Below, piece after piece: positions 26,466-36,799 of a stretch of 64,000 nt of DNA. The notes under the pieces were generated by a model that was given only the letters and a program-made list of their open reading frames with translations, searched no databases and was not told where the DNA came from. Source of the stretch: CAVSKL01 sp963728475 [NCBI: Candidatus Eiseniibacteriota bacterium] (GTDB lineage Bacteria > Eisenbacteria > RBG-16-71-46 > JABDJR01); contig CAVSKL010000001.1 in NCBI GenBank assembly GCA_963728475.1, positions 868,001 through 932,000 of the forward strand, written 5' to 3'. The translations under genes and the position numbers were made by a program. Every line of letters begins with the position of its first letter. Within the stretch, counting starts at the first letter, position 1.

Positions 26466-26768
26466 TCACTGTCCGTTCTTGAGCCGCACCAGGGTCGCCC
26501 CCCACCCGCCCCGGTCCTCCCCGGCCAGGCGGAACGACTCGACCTCGGGCAGACGGCGGAGGAGCGCGTGGACGGTCTCCCGGAGCGCGCCCGTCCCCTT
26601 TCCGTGGATGATCCGGACGTCCAGGATCCCCTTTTCCCGGCAGGCGGCCAGGTACTCCGGGACCAGGGCCTTCACCTCGCGCGGGGGAAAGGTGTGAAGG
26701 TCGAGCACCCCGTCGATGGGAATCTCGACGGGATCCGGTTCGAATTCGTCGCGGTCGGAGCCGGGCAT
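26466..26768 (-). CDS. Smr-domain protein
   Basis: 100 residues that are essentially one Smr domain, the nuclease-like domain of MutS2 C-termini: LDLHTFPPREVKALVPEYLAAC then the signature VRIIHGKGTGALRETVHALL. Stand-alone Smr proteins act on nucleic acid; exact role unknown. Third gene of a minus-strand run with the TMEM165-like and metzincin genes (12 nt from the former). Confidence 0.9.
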   Translation of the reverse strand: MPGSDRDEFEPDPVEIPIDGVLDLHTFPPREVKALVPEYLAACREKGILDVRIIHGKGTGALRETVHALLRRLPEVESFRLAGEDRGGWGATLVRLKNGQ

Positions 26769-26780
26769 GGCGCGGATTCC

Positions 26781-27065
26781 TCAACCCTTCCCGAACAGGT
26801 AGAAGACGCCGATCGCGATGAAGGCGATCCCCGCCCCGCGCTCGATCCATTCGCGGGAGACGAGCCGGGTGACCGCGTCCCCCAGGAGCACGGCCAGCGC
26901 GCTGGTGGTGGCCAGGGCCAGGGCGGCCCCCAGGAAGACCGCGAGCCGGGAACGGCCGCCGGCGGCGAGGCCGAAGGTGGCGAGCTGGGTCTTGTCCCCA
27001 AGCTCGGCCAGGAAGATCGCGCCGAAGGTGGTGGCGAAGAGTCTCCAGTCCATGAGCGTCCTCAT
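26781..27065 (-). CDS. TMEM165/GDT1 (UPF0016) family membrane protein, single-domain form
   Basis: 94 residues with three membrane helices and one copy of the family motif ExGD(K/R)T, seen as LAELGDKTQLATF (about residues 20-32). Eukaryotic members carry two such halves; this half-size form must dimerise. Family members transport Mn2+ or Ca2+ in exchange for H+. ATG 27065 overlaps the upstream stop (ATGA); ATG 27053, with AGGA before it, is an alternative. Confidence 0.88.
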   Translation of the reverse strand: MRTLMDWRLFATTFGAIFLAELGDKTQLATFGLAAGGRSRLAVFLGAALALATTSALAVLLGDAVTRLVSREWIERGAGIAFIAIGVFYLFGKG

Positions 27066-28360
27066 CGGTGCGGGTTCACTGCCGCCGGGCGGCCCCTTGC
27101 CGCCGGCGTTCCGGTTGAGCCCAGCCGTTTCAGCCTCTCCCGGGCTTCCCGGCTCCCAGGGGCGGCGGGAGCGCGGACCAGACCCGTGGCCAGCGCCCGG
27201 CGCGCGGTCTCCCGGTCGCCGCAGGCCAGGGCGGCGGCGCCGAGATCAAACCACGTGTCCGCCCGGTCTTCCAGCTCCAGCGCGGCCCGGAAATCCGCCG
27301 CCGCTCCCGCGCAGCGGCCCTCGGCGAGCCGCAGCCGCCCCCGGGCGGCCAGCGCAGGGGCCTCGCCCGCGGTCGCCGCGCGGTCCAGAAGCGACTCCGC
27401 GCGCGCGGTGTCCCCGAACGCCGCCCACAACGAAGCCGCCGCCACCGGCCGGCCGGCGGCCAGCGAATCCGCCTCCGAACGGGCCCGGGCGCTCTCTCCC
27501 AGCGCCCACGCCGCCCGCGCCGCGCCCACCCGTGCCGGAACGGACCGGGGCGCCCGCCGGATTGCGGTGGCGTAGATCGTCCGCGCATCCTTCGCCCGCC
27601 CCGCCGCGAGGAGCGCGGATCCGAGATCGTTGAGGAGCCCCAGGTCCCCCTCCCCCTCGCCGTCCCAGAAGAGGTACGCATCCCGGAGCGCGGTGAGGTC
27701 GGCCCCGGCGAAGGGCGCGGCCGGCCCGAAATCGGTGGTCCGCCCCGCCCGCAGCACCGCCGCCGCCACCGGCGGAAACTCCCAGCTCCGGCGGTCGTCG
27801 GAAGCGGCCATGACGTTCCGGCCCTCGAGATGAGGGATCCCGAACACGTGTCCCAACTCGTGGCGGATGAGGAGCGCGGCCGCCTTGACCCGCCCCCCCC
27901 GGAAACGCGCCTCCTCCCGGTAGGGCGCCCGCACCACCAGCGCCGGTTCCCCGGGGTAGGCGTACCCCTGCTCGGCGGGGTCGGCGGGATCGTGGGGGCG
28001 GGGTCCCAGCAGCACCATCAGGATCCCCGGCCCCCGCGGCACCGTGTCCGACGCCTCGGACAGCAGCGCGCCCAGGGGGGCACCGGGGTCGGAGGGGTCC
28101 CATTCCCGCTCCGAAGCCACCGCGAGACGCAGCCCCGCGATGCCGGGGAGGTCGCGGCCGGCGGTCTCGACCATCTCCCGCGCGGTCTCGCGCCAGCCGC
28201 CGAGGCTCCGGAAGCCGGAATCGGCGGCCACGGTGACGTTCACGGTGCGGAGGGCGTCGTCCGCGGCCCGGGCCGCGGGCGCGGTCCCCCAGGCCAGCGC
28301 CGCCGCCGCCGCCGCCGCCGCCCATTTGACCCGGCCGGTCCTCGTGGTTAGCCTCCTCAT
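27062..28360 (-). CDS. Secreted metzincin-like zinc protease with TPR-like repeats
   Basis: 432 residues with a signal peptide (cut about residue 32, ARA). The extended zinc motif HELGHVFGIPH (His167, His171, His177, Glu168) and a Met-turn (NVM, Met184) mark a metzincin. The C-terminal half (about 235-415) is helical with TPR-like repeats (LLNDLGSALLAAGRAKDARTIYATAIRRAP). An N-terminal TVNVTVAADSGFRSLGGW region resembles archaemetzincin/matrixin-like prodomain strands only loosely. The combination of protease and TPR is uncommon. First gene of the run with TMEM165-like and Smr genes. Confidence 0.82.
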   Translation of the reverse strand: MRRLTTRTGRVKWAAAAAAAALAWGTAPAARAADDALRTVNVTVAADSGFRSLGGWRETAREMVETAGRDLPGIAGLRLAVASEREWDPSDPGAPLGALLSEASDTVPRGPGILMVLLGPRPHDPADPAEQGYAYPGEPALVVRAPYREEARFRGGRVKAAALLIRHELGHVFGIPHLEGRNVMAASDDRRSWEFPPVAAAVLRAGRTTDFGPAAPFAGADLTALRDAYLFWDGEGEGDLGLLNDLGSALLAAGRAKDARTIYATAIRRAPRSVPARVGAARAAWALGESARARSEADSLAAGRPVAAASLWAAFGDTARAESLLDRAATAGEAPALAARGRLRLAEGRCAGAAADFRAALELEDRADTWFDLGAAALACGDRETARRALATGLVRAPAAPGSREARERLKRLGSTGTPAARGRPAAVNPHR

Positions 28361-28437
28361 GCGGACAGTCTAGCGGCCGGCGGACCCGCGGAGTGCGGTT
28401 GATCGCGGGCCGCGCTCATCCATCGGAGTCCCATACC

Positions 28438-28788
28438 ATGAGGTCCATTCCCGAGGCCGCCGTCTCCTGGTCCGAGATTCCGGTCGAGCGCGTGAGCGAT
28501 CTCGTCACCCGGCAGGTGGTGGACGGCCGGCGCTTCACCCTCCTCCGGTACGTGTACCAGCCGGGCGCGGTCTTCCCCGAGCACCGCCATCCCCAGGAGC
28601 AGGCGACCCTGGTCCTCTCCGGCACCCTGGAGTTCACCGTGGGGGGCCGCGCGATCACGGTGGGCCCGGGGACGCTCCTCCGTCTGGATCCCGGCACCCC
28701 GCACGGCGCGCGGGTGGTGGGCGGCGAGCCGGCGACGAGCCTCAACTTCTTCTCTCCGGCCAGGAGCGAACATCCCGATGTCCACTAA
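28438..28788 (+). CDS. Cupin-domain protein
   Basis: 116 residues that form a single small cupin: motif 1 GAVFPEHRHPQEQATLVLSG (metal His and Gln) and motif 2 PGTLLRLDPGTPHGARV. Function of such proteins ranges from isomerase to ligand sensor and cannot be told here. ATG 28438 is chosen over an upstream frame extension. Its last 11 nt overlap the aminotransferase start, so they are probably co-translated. Confidence 0.88.
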   Translation: MRSIPEAAVSWSEIPVERVSDLVTRQVVDGRRFTLLRYVYQPGAVFPEHRHPQEQATLVLSGTLEFTVGGRAITVGPGTLLRLDPGTPHGARVVGGEPATSLNFFSPARSEHPDVH

Positions 28789-30286
28789 GCCCGAGCCCGA
28801 TCACAACGGGATTCCCACCCAGCAGCACATCTTCTACCGGGACCTGCACGCCCGCTACCCGGTCATCACCCACGCCAAGGGCATCTACCTCTACGACACC
28901 CACGGCCGCGAGATCCTGGACGGAGCGAGCGGGGCCGCGGTGGTCTCGCTCGGCCACGGCAACAAGCGCATCATCCGGGTGATGAAGGATCAGGCGGAGA
29001 AGGTGGCCTTCGCCCACATGTCCGCCTTCACCAACGAGCCCGCGCTGGAGCTTTCCAACCTGCTGGCGGAGCGGGCGCCGGGGCGGCTCAAGCGGGTCTA
29101 CTTCACCTCGGGGGGATCCGAGGCGGTGGAGACCGCGATCAAGCTCGCCCGCGCCTATCACGTGGAGCGAGGCAACCCCAACAAGTTCAAGGTGATCTCG
29201 CGGAGCATCTCCTACCACGGCGCCACCATCGGGGCCCTTTCCATGACCGGCACCCACCTCCGGCGGGGGAAGTACGTTCCCATGCTGGCATCGTTTCCGC
29301 GCATCACCCCGCCCTATTGCTACCGCTGCCCCTACGGCCTCACTCCCGACATGTGCGAGCTGGAATGCGCGTGGGAGCTGGAGCGGGCGATCCTCACCGA
29401 AGGGCCCGACAACATCTCCGCGTTCATCGCGGAACCGGTGATCGGCGCCTCGGCGCCGGGCGTGCATCCGCCGGTGGGATACAACGAGATCGTGCGCGCC
29501 ATTTGCGACAAATACGACATTCTCTACATCGCGGACGAGGTCATGTCGGGCGCGGGGCGGACGGGAAAATTCTTTGCCACCGAGCACTACCGGGCGCGGC
29601 CGCACATTCTCTGCCTATCCAAAGGTATTTCCAGCGGTTACGCGCCCCTCGGCGCGGTCCTGGTGAACGAGCGGATCTTTTCCGAGATCCGGAAGTCCAT
29701 TACCGGAAGATTCATTCACGGCCATACCTTCGCGGGCAACCCGCTCTCCTGTCGCGTGGGGGTGGAGGTGATTCGCATCCTGGAGGAGGACGGACTGATC
29801 GAGAAAGTCGCACGCGACGGGGTCGGGTTTGGTATGATGCTTTCGGAGCTTCGCCGACACCCCCTTGTCGGTGATGTGCGGTCGAAGGGATTCCTCGCCG
29901 GCATCGAGTTCGTTGCCGACCGCGATTCCCGCGATCCCTTCGAACCCCGGATCGGGGTGAACCGCCTGGTGGCACAGGAGTGTCTCAAACGAGGCCTCTA
30001 CGTCTACCCCGGCTCGGGCTCCTACCAGGGGATCCAGGGTGACCATATCCTGCTGGCCCCGCCGTACATCATCACGAAGCGCGAACTGACGAAACTGGTC
30101 GGAATACTGGACGAGGCCTTGGGCGCGGTCACCGCCCATCTGGCCCAGCAGGGCCTCCTCGGCACTCCAGGTCGCGCATTGTCACGATCGTTGCGTGAGG
30201 AAACGAAAGAGAAGCGCCGCGGCAACGGACCCTCGGGCCGGGGCGCGCTCTCCAAGCGTTCACCGCCGCGCCGCGACGAACCTTAG
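28778..30286 (+). CDS. Class III PLP-dependent aminotransferase
   Basis: 502 residues. Fold-type I class III features: TSGGSEAVETAIKLAR, IADEVMSGAGRTGKFF (Asp253 for the pyridine nitrogen), and the PLP lysine Lys282 in LSKGISSGYAPLGAV. A four-Cys patch (CYRCPYGLTPDMCELEC, about 181-197) is seen in a subset of the family. The final 40 residues are Arg/Lys/Ser-rich and unusual. Substrate is unknown. It sits between a cupin and a lysine 2,3-aminomutase-like gene, so a beta-amino acid or its keto form is a reasonable guess. Confidence 0.93.
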   Translation: MSTKPEPDHNGIPTQQHIFYRDLHARYPVITHAKGIYLYDTHGREILDGASGAAVVSLGHGNKRIIRVMKDQAEKVAFAHMSAFTNEPALELSNLLAERAPGRLKRVYFTSGGSEAVETAIKLARAYHVERGNPNKFKVISRSISYHGATIGALSMTGTHLRRGKYVPMLASFPRITPPYCYRCPYGLTPDMCELECAWELERAILTEGPDNISAFIAEPVIGASAPGVHPPVGYNEIVRAICDKYDILYIADEVMSGAGRTGKFFATEHYRARPHILCLSKGISSGYAPLGAVLVNERIFSEIRKSITGRFIHGHTFAGNPLSCRVGVEVIRILEEDGLIEKVARDGVGFGMMLSELRRHPLVGDVRSKGFLAGIEFVADRDSRDPFEPRIGVNRLVAQECLKRGLYVYPGSGSYQGIQGDHILLAPPYIITKRELTKLVGILDEALGAVTAHLAQQGLLGTPGRALSRSLREETKEKRRGNGPSGRGALSKRSPPRRDEP

Positions 30287-30295
30287 GAGGTGACA

Positions 30296-31540
30296 ATGAA
30301 CAACCCCCAGGGCCGGAAAAAGGCCAAGTACATTCGCCGCGTGGACCAGGTGGAGCAATTGAGCGTCGAGGAACGCGGCCGGTTGTCGCCGGTGGTGGAC
30401 AGGTACGTGTTCCGCGCCAACGATTACTACCTGGGGTTGATCGACTGGGACGATCCGAGCGATCCGATCCGGAAGATCATCATTCCGCGCGAGGAGGAAC
30501 TCGAGGAGTTCGGGCGGCTGGACGCGAGCGACGAGGCTTCGAACTACGCCGCGCCCCACCTGCAGCACAAGTATTTCAACACCGCGCTCCTCATGGTCTC
30601 CGAGGTGTGCGGCGCCTACTGCCGCTTCTGCTTCCGCAAGCGGCTGTTCATGGACGAGGTGCACGAGACCAGCCTCGACATCTCGGAGGGGCTGGAGTAC
30701 ATCCGCCGGCACCCCGAGATCGACAACGTGCTCTTCACCGGCGGCGATCCGCTCATGATCAGCCCCCGGAAGCTGACCGGGATGTTCGAGGACGTGCTGG
30801 CGATCCCGCACGTGAAGATCATCCGGCTGGGGACCAAGATCCCCGCGTTCGATCCCGTGCGGATCCACGGGAGCCCGGAACTGCTGAAGGCGGTCACCCG
30901 CTTCAGCAAGGGGGAGCAGCAGATCTACTTCATCTCCCACTTCAACCACCCCCACGAGATCACCGCGGAATCCATGCGGGCGATCGAGGCGGTGCGCGAG
31001 GCGGGCGGGCTCATGGTGGCCCAGACCCCGCTCCTGGGCGGGGTGAACGACGATCCCGCCGTCCTCACCGAGCTCTTCAACCGGCTCTCCTACCTGGGGG
31101 TGCCGCCCTACTATCTCTTCCAGGGGCGGCCCACCGAGGGGAACGAGGGGTTCAAGGTGGAGCTGGAGCGCGGCTTCCGCATCTTCGAGGAAGCCAAGGT
31201 GCACATGGGCGGGCTCGCCCGGCGGCTGCGTTACGCCATGTCCCACGCCGCGGGCAAGGTCGAGATCCTGGGACTCAACAAGACCCAGGTCATGCTCAAG
31301 TTCCACCAGGCCCGCGACGCCCGAAACCTGGGGAAGGCGTTCGTCCTGCCCATGGTTCCCGGCGCGTACTGGCTGGACGACCTCCTGGGGCATCCGCGGG
31401 CCAAGGAAGAGCTGCTCCGCCAGGGGATCAAGGCGGCTCCCACCGGGCTGAACTGGGAGCGCTGGACCGGCGAGCGGTGGCAGGGCCACGCCGGGTGGAC
31501 CGCGTACCGGCCCATGCAGGGGGCCACCGCCGCGCGTTAG
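30296..31540 (+). CDS. KamA-family radical SAM aminomutase (lysine 2,3-aminomutase-like)
   Basis: 414 residues from ATG 30296, preceded by AGGAGGTGA. Radical SAM cluster motif CGAYCRFC (Cys105, Cys109, Cys112), then NVLFTGGDPLMISPRKL, and the KamA-like YFISHFNHPHEIT and PPYYLFQGRPTEGNEGFKV stretches. Members shift an amino group from C2 to C3 of lysine or glutamate using PLP and SAM. Length equals clostridial KAM (416). Starts 9 nt after the aminotransferase stop. Lysine versus glutamate cannot be decided from what I can align by eye. Confidence 0.9.
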   Translation: MNNPQGRKKAKYIRRVDQVEQLSVEERGRLSPVVDRYVFRANDYYLGLIDWDDPSDPIRKIIIPREEELEEFGRLDASDEASNYAAPHLQHKYFNTALLMVSEVCGAYCRFCFRKRLFMDEVHETSLDISEGLEYIRRHPEIDNVLFTGGDPLMISPRKLTGMFEDVLAIPHVKIIRLGTKIPAFDPVRIHGSPELLKAVTRFSKGEQQIYFISHFNHPHEITAESMRAIEAVREAGGLMVAQTPLLGGVNDDPAVLTELFNRLSYLGVPPYYLFQGRPTEGNEGFKVELERGFRIFEEAKVHMGGLARRLRYAMSHAAGKVEILGLNKTQVMLKFHQARDARNLGKAFVLPMVPGAYWLDDLLGHPRAKEELLRQGIKAAPTGLNWERWTGERWQGHAGWTAYRPMQGATAAR

Positions 31541-31563
31541 CGGCGGGCGAACGATCACCAACG

Positions 31564-31590
31564 ACCCCCGGGGGCGCGGCTCCCGGGGGT
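31564..31590 (+). terminator. Hairpin terminator after the aminomutase
   Basis: ACCCCCGGG and CCCGGGGGT form a perfect 9-bp stem around a 9-nt loop, followed by GTTCGG; weak T content. Confidence 0.6.
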
Positions 31591-31814
31591 GTTCGGGCAC
31601 CTGCCGGCCACCGCGGTGAACGGCGCGCTCGGAGGTTCATCGTCGAGGGCGGGTCCTCTCCCGCGGCGCCGCTCCTCGCTCCGCCGGCGGGCCGCGCCGC
31701 TCGAACCGGGGCCCTGCCCCCGGCCCGACCTCGCGCCGCGTTCCCTCTCCTGATATCCTCCGGTAACGGCGGCCTCCCGCTCCGGCCCCGCCCCGAAAGG
31801 AGAATCGAATCCCC

Positions 31815-32444
31815 GTGATCCCGGCCCAGGCGGCGCTCGCGCGCCTTCAGGAAGGGAACCGCCGTTTCGTGGCGGATCTACAAAGCGGCGCCGAACTCGC
31901 CGGCCGCACCCGCCGCCACGAGCTTCCCGAAGGGCAGGAGCCCTTCGCCATCGTCTTCGGCTGTTCCGACTCCCGGGTTCCCGCGGAGATCGTCTTCGAC
32001 CAGGGGCTGGGCGACCTCTTCGTGATCCGGGTGGCCGGGAACATCGTGGCCCCGTCGCTGGTGGGGAGCGTGGAGTTCGCCGCGGCCAAGTTCGGCACGC
32101 GCCTGGTGGTGGTGCTGGGACACTCGCAGTGCGGCGCGGTGCAGGCCACGCTGGAGGAGTTGACCCGCTCCGGCGGCCCGCAGTCCCCCAACCTGCTCTC
32201 GATCGTGGACCGGGTGCGGCCGGCGGTGGAGCCGCTTCTGGGGACGGATCTGCGGCACCGCCCCGAGGCTCTGGTCCACGAGGCGGTTCGGGCCAACATC
32301 CGCGCCTCCGCCAACTTTCTCCGCCACGGCTCCGCGCTTCTGGAGGATCTCATTCAACGGGAGGGCCTGGTGGTGGTGGGGGCCGAATACTCGCTCGAGA
32401 CCGGCGTGGTGCAGTTCTTCGACGGGCTTCCCCGGCCGGACTGA
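31815..32444 (+). CDS. Beta-class carbonic anhydrase
   Basis: 209 residues. Reversible hydration of CO2. The zinc ligands are visible in GCSDSRVPAEI (Cys, with the Asp-Arg pair) and LGHSQCGAV (His and Cys). RVAGNIVAPSLVGSVEFA is the conserved bridge. GTG start at 31815 with AAAGGAG upstream. No signal peptide, so cytoplasmic. Followed 19 nt later by a membrane protein gene. Confidence 0.95.
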   Translation: MIPAQAALARLQEGNRRFVADLQSGAELAGRTRRHELPEGQEPFAIVFGCSDSRVPAEIVFDQGLGDLFVIRVAGNIVAPSLVGSVEFAAAKFGTRLVVVLGHSQCGAVQATLEELTRSGGPQSPNLLSIVDRVRPAVEPLLGTDLRHRPEALVHEAVRANIRASANFLRHGSALLEDLIQREGLVVVGAEYSLETGVVQFFDGLPRPD

Positions 32445-32463
32445 CCGCAGGGAGGCGAACGGC

Positions 32464-33135
32464 ATGTTCATCGGACACTACGCGGTGGCGCTGGGGGCCA
32501 AGCGGGCCAAGCCCCGGGTCTCCCTGGGGATCCTGGTCGCCGCCGCCTCGCTCCTGGATCTCATCTGGCCCATCCTCCTCCTCCTGGGCTGGGAGCGGGT
32601 CCGGATCGAGCCCGGCATCACCAGGGCCAGCCCTCTCGACTTCACCCACTATCCCATCACCCACAGCCTGGCCGGCGCCGCCGGGTGGTCGGTCCTCTTC
32701 GGGCTCCTCTACTGGACGTTCACCCGGAACCGCTCCGGCGCGGTGGTGGTGGGCCTGGTCACGGTCAGCCACTGGTTCCTGGACCTGGTGGTCCACCGCC
32801 CCGACCTGCCTCTCTACCCGGGATCCCCCCTCGATCTGGGTTTCGGCCTCTGGAACTCGGTGGCCGGCACCCTGGTGGTGGAGTACGGGCTCTTCCTGGC
32901 CGGAGCGTGGCTCTACGCCGCCGGCACCCGCGCCCTGGACCGCCGCGGACGATGGGGGTTCTGGAGCTTCGCCGGCTTCCTGGCCCTGGTCTACGCGGCC
33001 AATGCGTTCGGCCCGCCGCCCCGCCGCGTCCACGACATCGCGGTGGCGGGGCTGGCCCTCTGGATTCTTCCGTTCTGGGCCGAATGGTTCGACCGCCGCC
33101 GCGCCCCCCGGCCCCCCGCCGCTTCCGTTCCCTGA
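32464..33135 (+). CDS. Integral membrane protein, YdjM-like (membrane-bound hydrolase family pattern)
   Basis: 223 residues with about six membrane helices. The opening MFIGHYAVALGAKR, THYPITHSLAG and VSHWFLDLVVHRPDLPLY carry buried His/Asp typical of the DUF457/YdjM membrane metal-dependent hydrolase group, but whether it is an enzyme is unknown. RBS GGGAGG is 8 nt before ATG. Likely co-transcribed with carbonic anhydrase. Confidence 0.7.
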   Translation: MFIGHYAVALGAKRAKPRVSLGILVAAASLLDLIWPILLLLGWERVRIEPGITRASPLDFTHYPITHSLAGAAGWSVLFGLLYWTFTRNRSGAVVVGLVTVSHWFLDLVVHRPDLPLYPGSPLDLGFGLWNSVAGTLVVEYGLFLAGAWLYAAGTRALDRRGRWGFWSFAGFLALVYAANAFGPPPRRVHDIAVAGLALWILPFWAEWFDRRRAPRPPAASVP

Positions 33136-33382
33136 TCGCAGCCGGGACGCCGGGGCCCCGGGCGGGCCCGCGGGAGCCGCGGGCCGCGCCGCCGCGCCCG
33201 CCCCCGGATTCCCGTGCGGGACACCCGAGACCCCGGTGGGCTATGGTTGTTGATGGGGACCGCGGGGTCCGGACCTATCCCGGCCGGCGGCTCCGGTATC
33301 GTTCAGGATCCAATCAGCGCGCCGGGATCCTCGCGCCGTGCGCCGGCGAAGTCATCGTCCACCGGGAATTGTCGCATCCATC

Positions 33383-34663
33383 ATGTCGATCCAAATCAAT
33401 ACCGTCTGGACCATCGTGGCGGCCCTCCTGGTCTATTTCATGCATGGCGGGTTCGGGTTCTACGAAGCGGGCATGTGCCGTTCCAAGAACACCGTCGACA
33501 CCCTCAGCCACAACCTGCTCATTCTCGCCGTCACCTTGCTCGTCTACTGGGGGTTCGGGTTCGGGCTCATGTTCGGGCGGGGCGGCGGTTTCGCCGGCCA
33601 CACCGGGTTCGCCCCGAGGCTCCTGAACGGGGCCGCCCCCTATCCGGCCCTCGCCGGCTACGCGGTGCCGGTGGCGGTGGCCTTCGCGTTCGTCATGTCG
33701 TTCGCGGACACTCCGGCCACCCTGATCGCGGGCACCGGCGCCGAACGCATCCAGTTCGGCGCGGTGATGATCCTGAGCGTCCTCATCTCCGGGGTGCTGT
33801 TCCCGGTGGTGGGGCACTGGATCATGGGAGGGGGGTGGCTGTCCGCCCTCCGCACCCCGGTGTACGACACCGGGTCGGGCATGGTCCACCTGTGCGGAGG
33901 ATGCTGCGGGCTCGTGGTCGCCACCGTCCTGGGGCCCCGGCTGGAGCGGGAGCGCCCCCCGGAGAGGGAGGACAAGCACGCGGAACCGGTGAGCTCGATG
34001 CCGTTGGTGTTCCTGGGGGCGTTCATCCTGTGGCTGGGATTCTTCGGGTTCAACGCCGGCTTCGCCATGACCGCGTCCAAGTCGCTGGGGCTGGTGGTGG
34101 TCAACACCGCGCTCGGAGGAGGGGCGGGAGCGGTGGCCGGGATGATCGGGGCCACCCTCTGGACCGGCAAGGCGCGGTTGCGCACCGCCATTGTCGGCCT
34201 GTTGACCGCGAACGTGGCCGTCACCACCCCCTGCGGCGTGGTGGAACCGTGGGCCGCGACCGTGATCGGCGCGGTGGCGGGCGCGCTCGCCGTGGTCTCG
34301 ATCCCCTTCTGGTCGTGGCTCCACCTCGACGACCCCACCGAGTACCTGAGCATGAACGTGGTCGGGGGCCTCCTGGGGCTGGTCTCGGTGGGCCTCCTCG
34401 CCTCTCCCGGCATCCTCGCCCAGTACCCGGTCCGCCCGGCTCCCCATCCCGGGCTTCTCTACGGCGGCGGCGCCGGCCAGCTCCTCACCCAGCTCCTGGC
34501 CGGGGGGGCGATCATGGCCTTCGTGCTGCCCTCGGTGCTGGCGGCGTGCCTGGCCTTGAAGAGGCTGGGCTGGCTCCGGGTCCCGCCCGGCGAGGAAGCC
34601 GAGGGGGCCGACAAGGCCACCCACGGCGAGGCCGCTTACGAGGAGGACGAGGGGGAGTCGTGA
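33383..34663 (+). CDS. amt: Ammonium transporter (Amt/MEP family) with altered twin-His motif
   Basis: 426 residues, eleven predicted helices. Family landmarks: FMHGGFGFYEAGMCRSKN at the start, Asp162 in YDTGSGMVHLCGG with first pore His169, and LWLGFFGFNAGFAM. In the second pore-His region (DVFGVHGVGG in AmtB) this protein has EYLSMNVVGG, so His318 is replaced by Asn325. The C-terminal tail is acidic and lacks the GlnK-contact pattern. ATG 33383 is used; no GlnK gene is adjacent. Transport activity or selectivity may be changed. Confidence 0.85.
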   Translation: MSIQINTVWTIVAALLVYFMHGGFGFYEAGMCRSKNTVDTLSHNLLILAVTLLVYWGFGFGLMFGRGGGFAGHTGFAPRLLNGAAPYPALAGYAVPVAVAFAFVMSFADTPATLIAGTGAERIQFGAVMILSVLISGVLFPVVGHWIMGGGWLSALRTPVYDTGSGMVHLCGGCCGLVVATVLGPRLERERPPEREDKHAEPVSSMPLVFLGAFILWLGFFGFNAGFAMTASKSLGLVVVNTALGGGAGAVAGMIGATLWTGKARLRTAIVGLLTANVAVTTPCGVVEPWAATVIGAVAGALAVVSIPFWSWLHLDDPTEYLSMNVVGGLLGLVSVGLLASPGILAQYPVRPAPHPGLLYGGGAGQLLTQLLAGGAIMAFVLPSVLAACLALKRLGWLRVPPGEEAEGADKATHGEAAYEEDEGES

Positions 34664-34693
34664 ACGCGGCCCCCCGCGCTACAATCGACGCCC

Positions 34694-35428
34694 ATGAAAC
34701 CCGGGTCGATCACCGTCGGCATTCACCAGGCCCGGCCGGGTTCCGGCATCACCCTCGAGGAGCGCGCACGCTACCGCGCAGCGGGGGTGGGGATCCTGGT
34801 CTTCCCCGAGTACTTCTGGATCCGTCCCGGGGACCGCGACCACCGCGACGCGCTCCGCCACACCGGTGAGGATCTGCGCGCCCTCGCCGGCCTCTCCGGG
34901 GAGGAGGGCTGGCTGGTGGTCGGGGGCACCGTGGTGGAGGAGGACGGGGGCGTCCTCCACAACGCCTGCCCGGTCTTCTTCCAGGGCCGCGAACTCACCC
35001 GCTACCGCAAGATCCACCTCATGCCGGGGGAGGCCCGCCACGGCATCGTTCCCGGCGAGAAGTTCACCGCGGTGGAGGCGATGGGTCTCCGGCTGGCGCC
35101 GGTGGTCTGCGCCGACGTCCTCTACTCCGACACCTTCGAACGCGTGGCCTCGCTCGAACCCGATCTCATCCTCGCCCCCATGTCCTCGCCGTTACGGCCC
35201 GCGGAGCCGGCGGCCGACAAGGACGCCCGCGACCGCGCGATCTTCGTGGCGGGGGCGGCTCGGGCCGGGGCGCCGATCGTGAAGGCCGGGGCCACGGGAA
35301 CGCTCTTCGGCCGCCCGCTCCAGGGGCGGTCGCTCGTGGCCGCCCCCGGCGGCATCCTCTTCCGCACCCCCTTCGACCAGGAGTCCGAGAGGCGGACGTG
35401 GACGGTGGAGGTCCCCGTCTCCCCCTGA
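34694..35428 (+). CDS. Carbon-nitrogen hydrolase (nitrilase superfamily)
   Basis: 244 residues with the catalytic triad positions of the nitrilase fold: Glu in LVFPEYF, Lys in YRKIHLMPGE, Cys in LAPVVCADVLY. Members hydrolyse nitriles or amides; the small size resembles omega-amidase-like branches. Starts 30 nt after amt. Specific substrate unknown. Confidence 0.9.
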   Translation: MKPGSITVGIHQARPGSGITLEERARYRAAGVGILVFPEYFWIRPGDRDHRDALRHTGEDLRALAGLSGEEGWLVVGGTVVEEDGGVLHNACPVFFQGRELTRYRKIHLMPGEARHGIVPGEKFTAVEAMGLRLAPVVCADVLYSDTFERVASLEPDLILAPMSSPLRPAEPAADKDARDRAIFVAGAARAGAPIVKAGATGTLFGRPLQGRSLVAAPGGILFRTPFDQESERRTWTVEVPVSP

Positions 35429-35551
35429 CCGGCCGTGGTATCGTCCGGGGGCCGCCGCCGGAGCCTCGGTCTTTTCGCACCGGCGCGCGGCCGGGCGGGG
35501 CCGGGCGCGGACCGGAACCGGGCCCGCCCACACCGCAGGGGGGGAAGAGGA

Positions 35552-36682
<1,131 letters not shown>

Positions 36683-36799
36683 CCCGGCCGGTCACGCCGC
36701 CCGCACCCCGTCCGTAAAGAGGATGAACGGTCCGGCCGGCCGCGCTATGGTCGAAGCCGGGAGCCCGGCCGGAGCGTGAACCACGACAAGGAGACCGGC

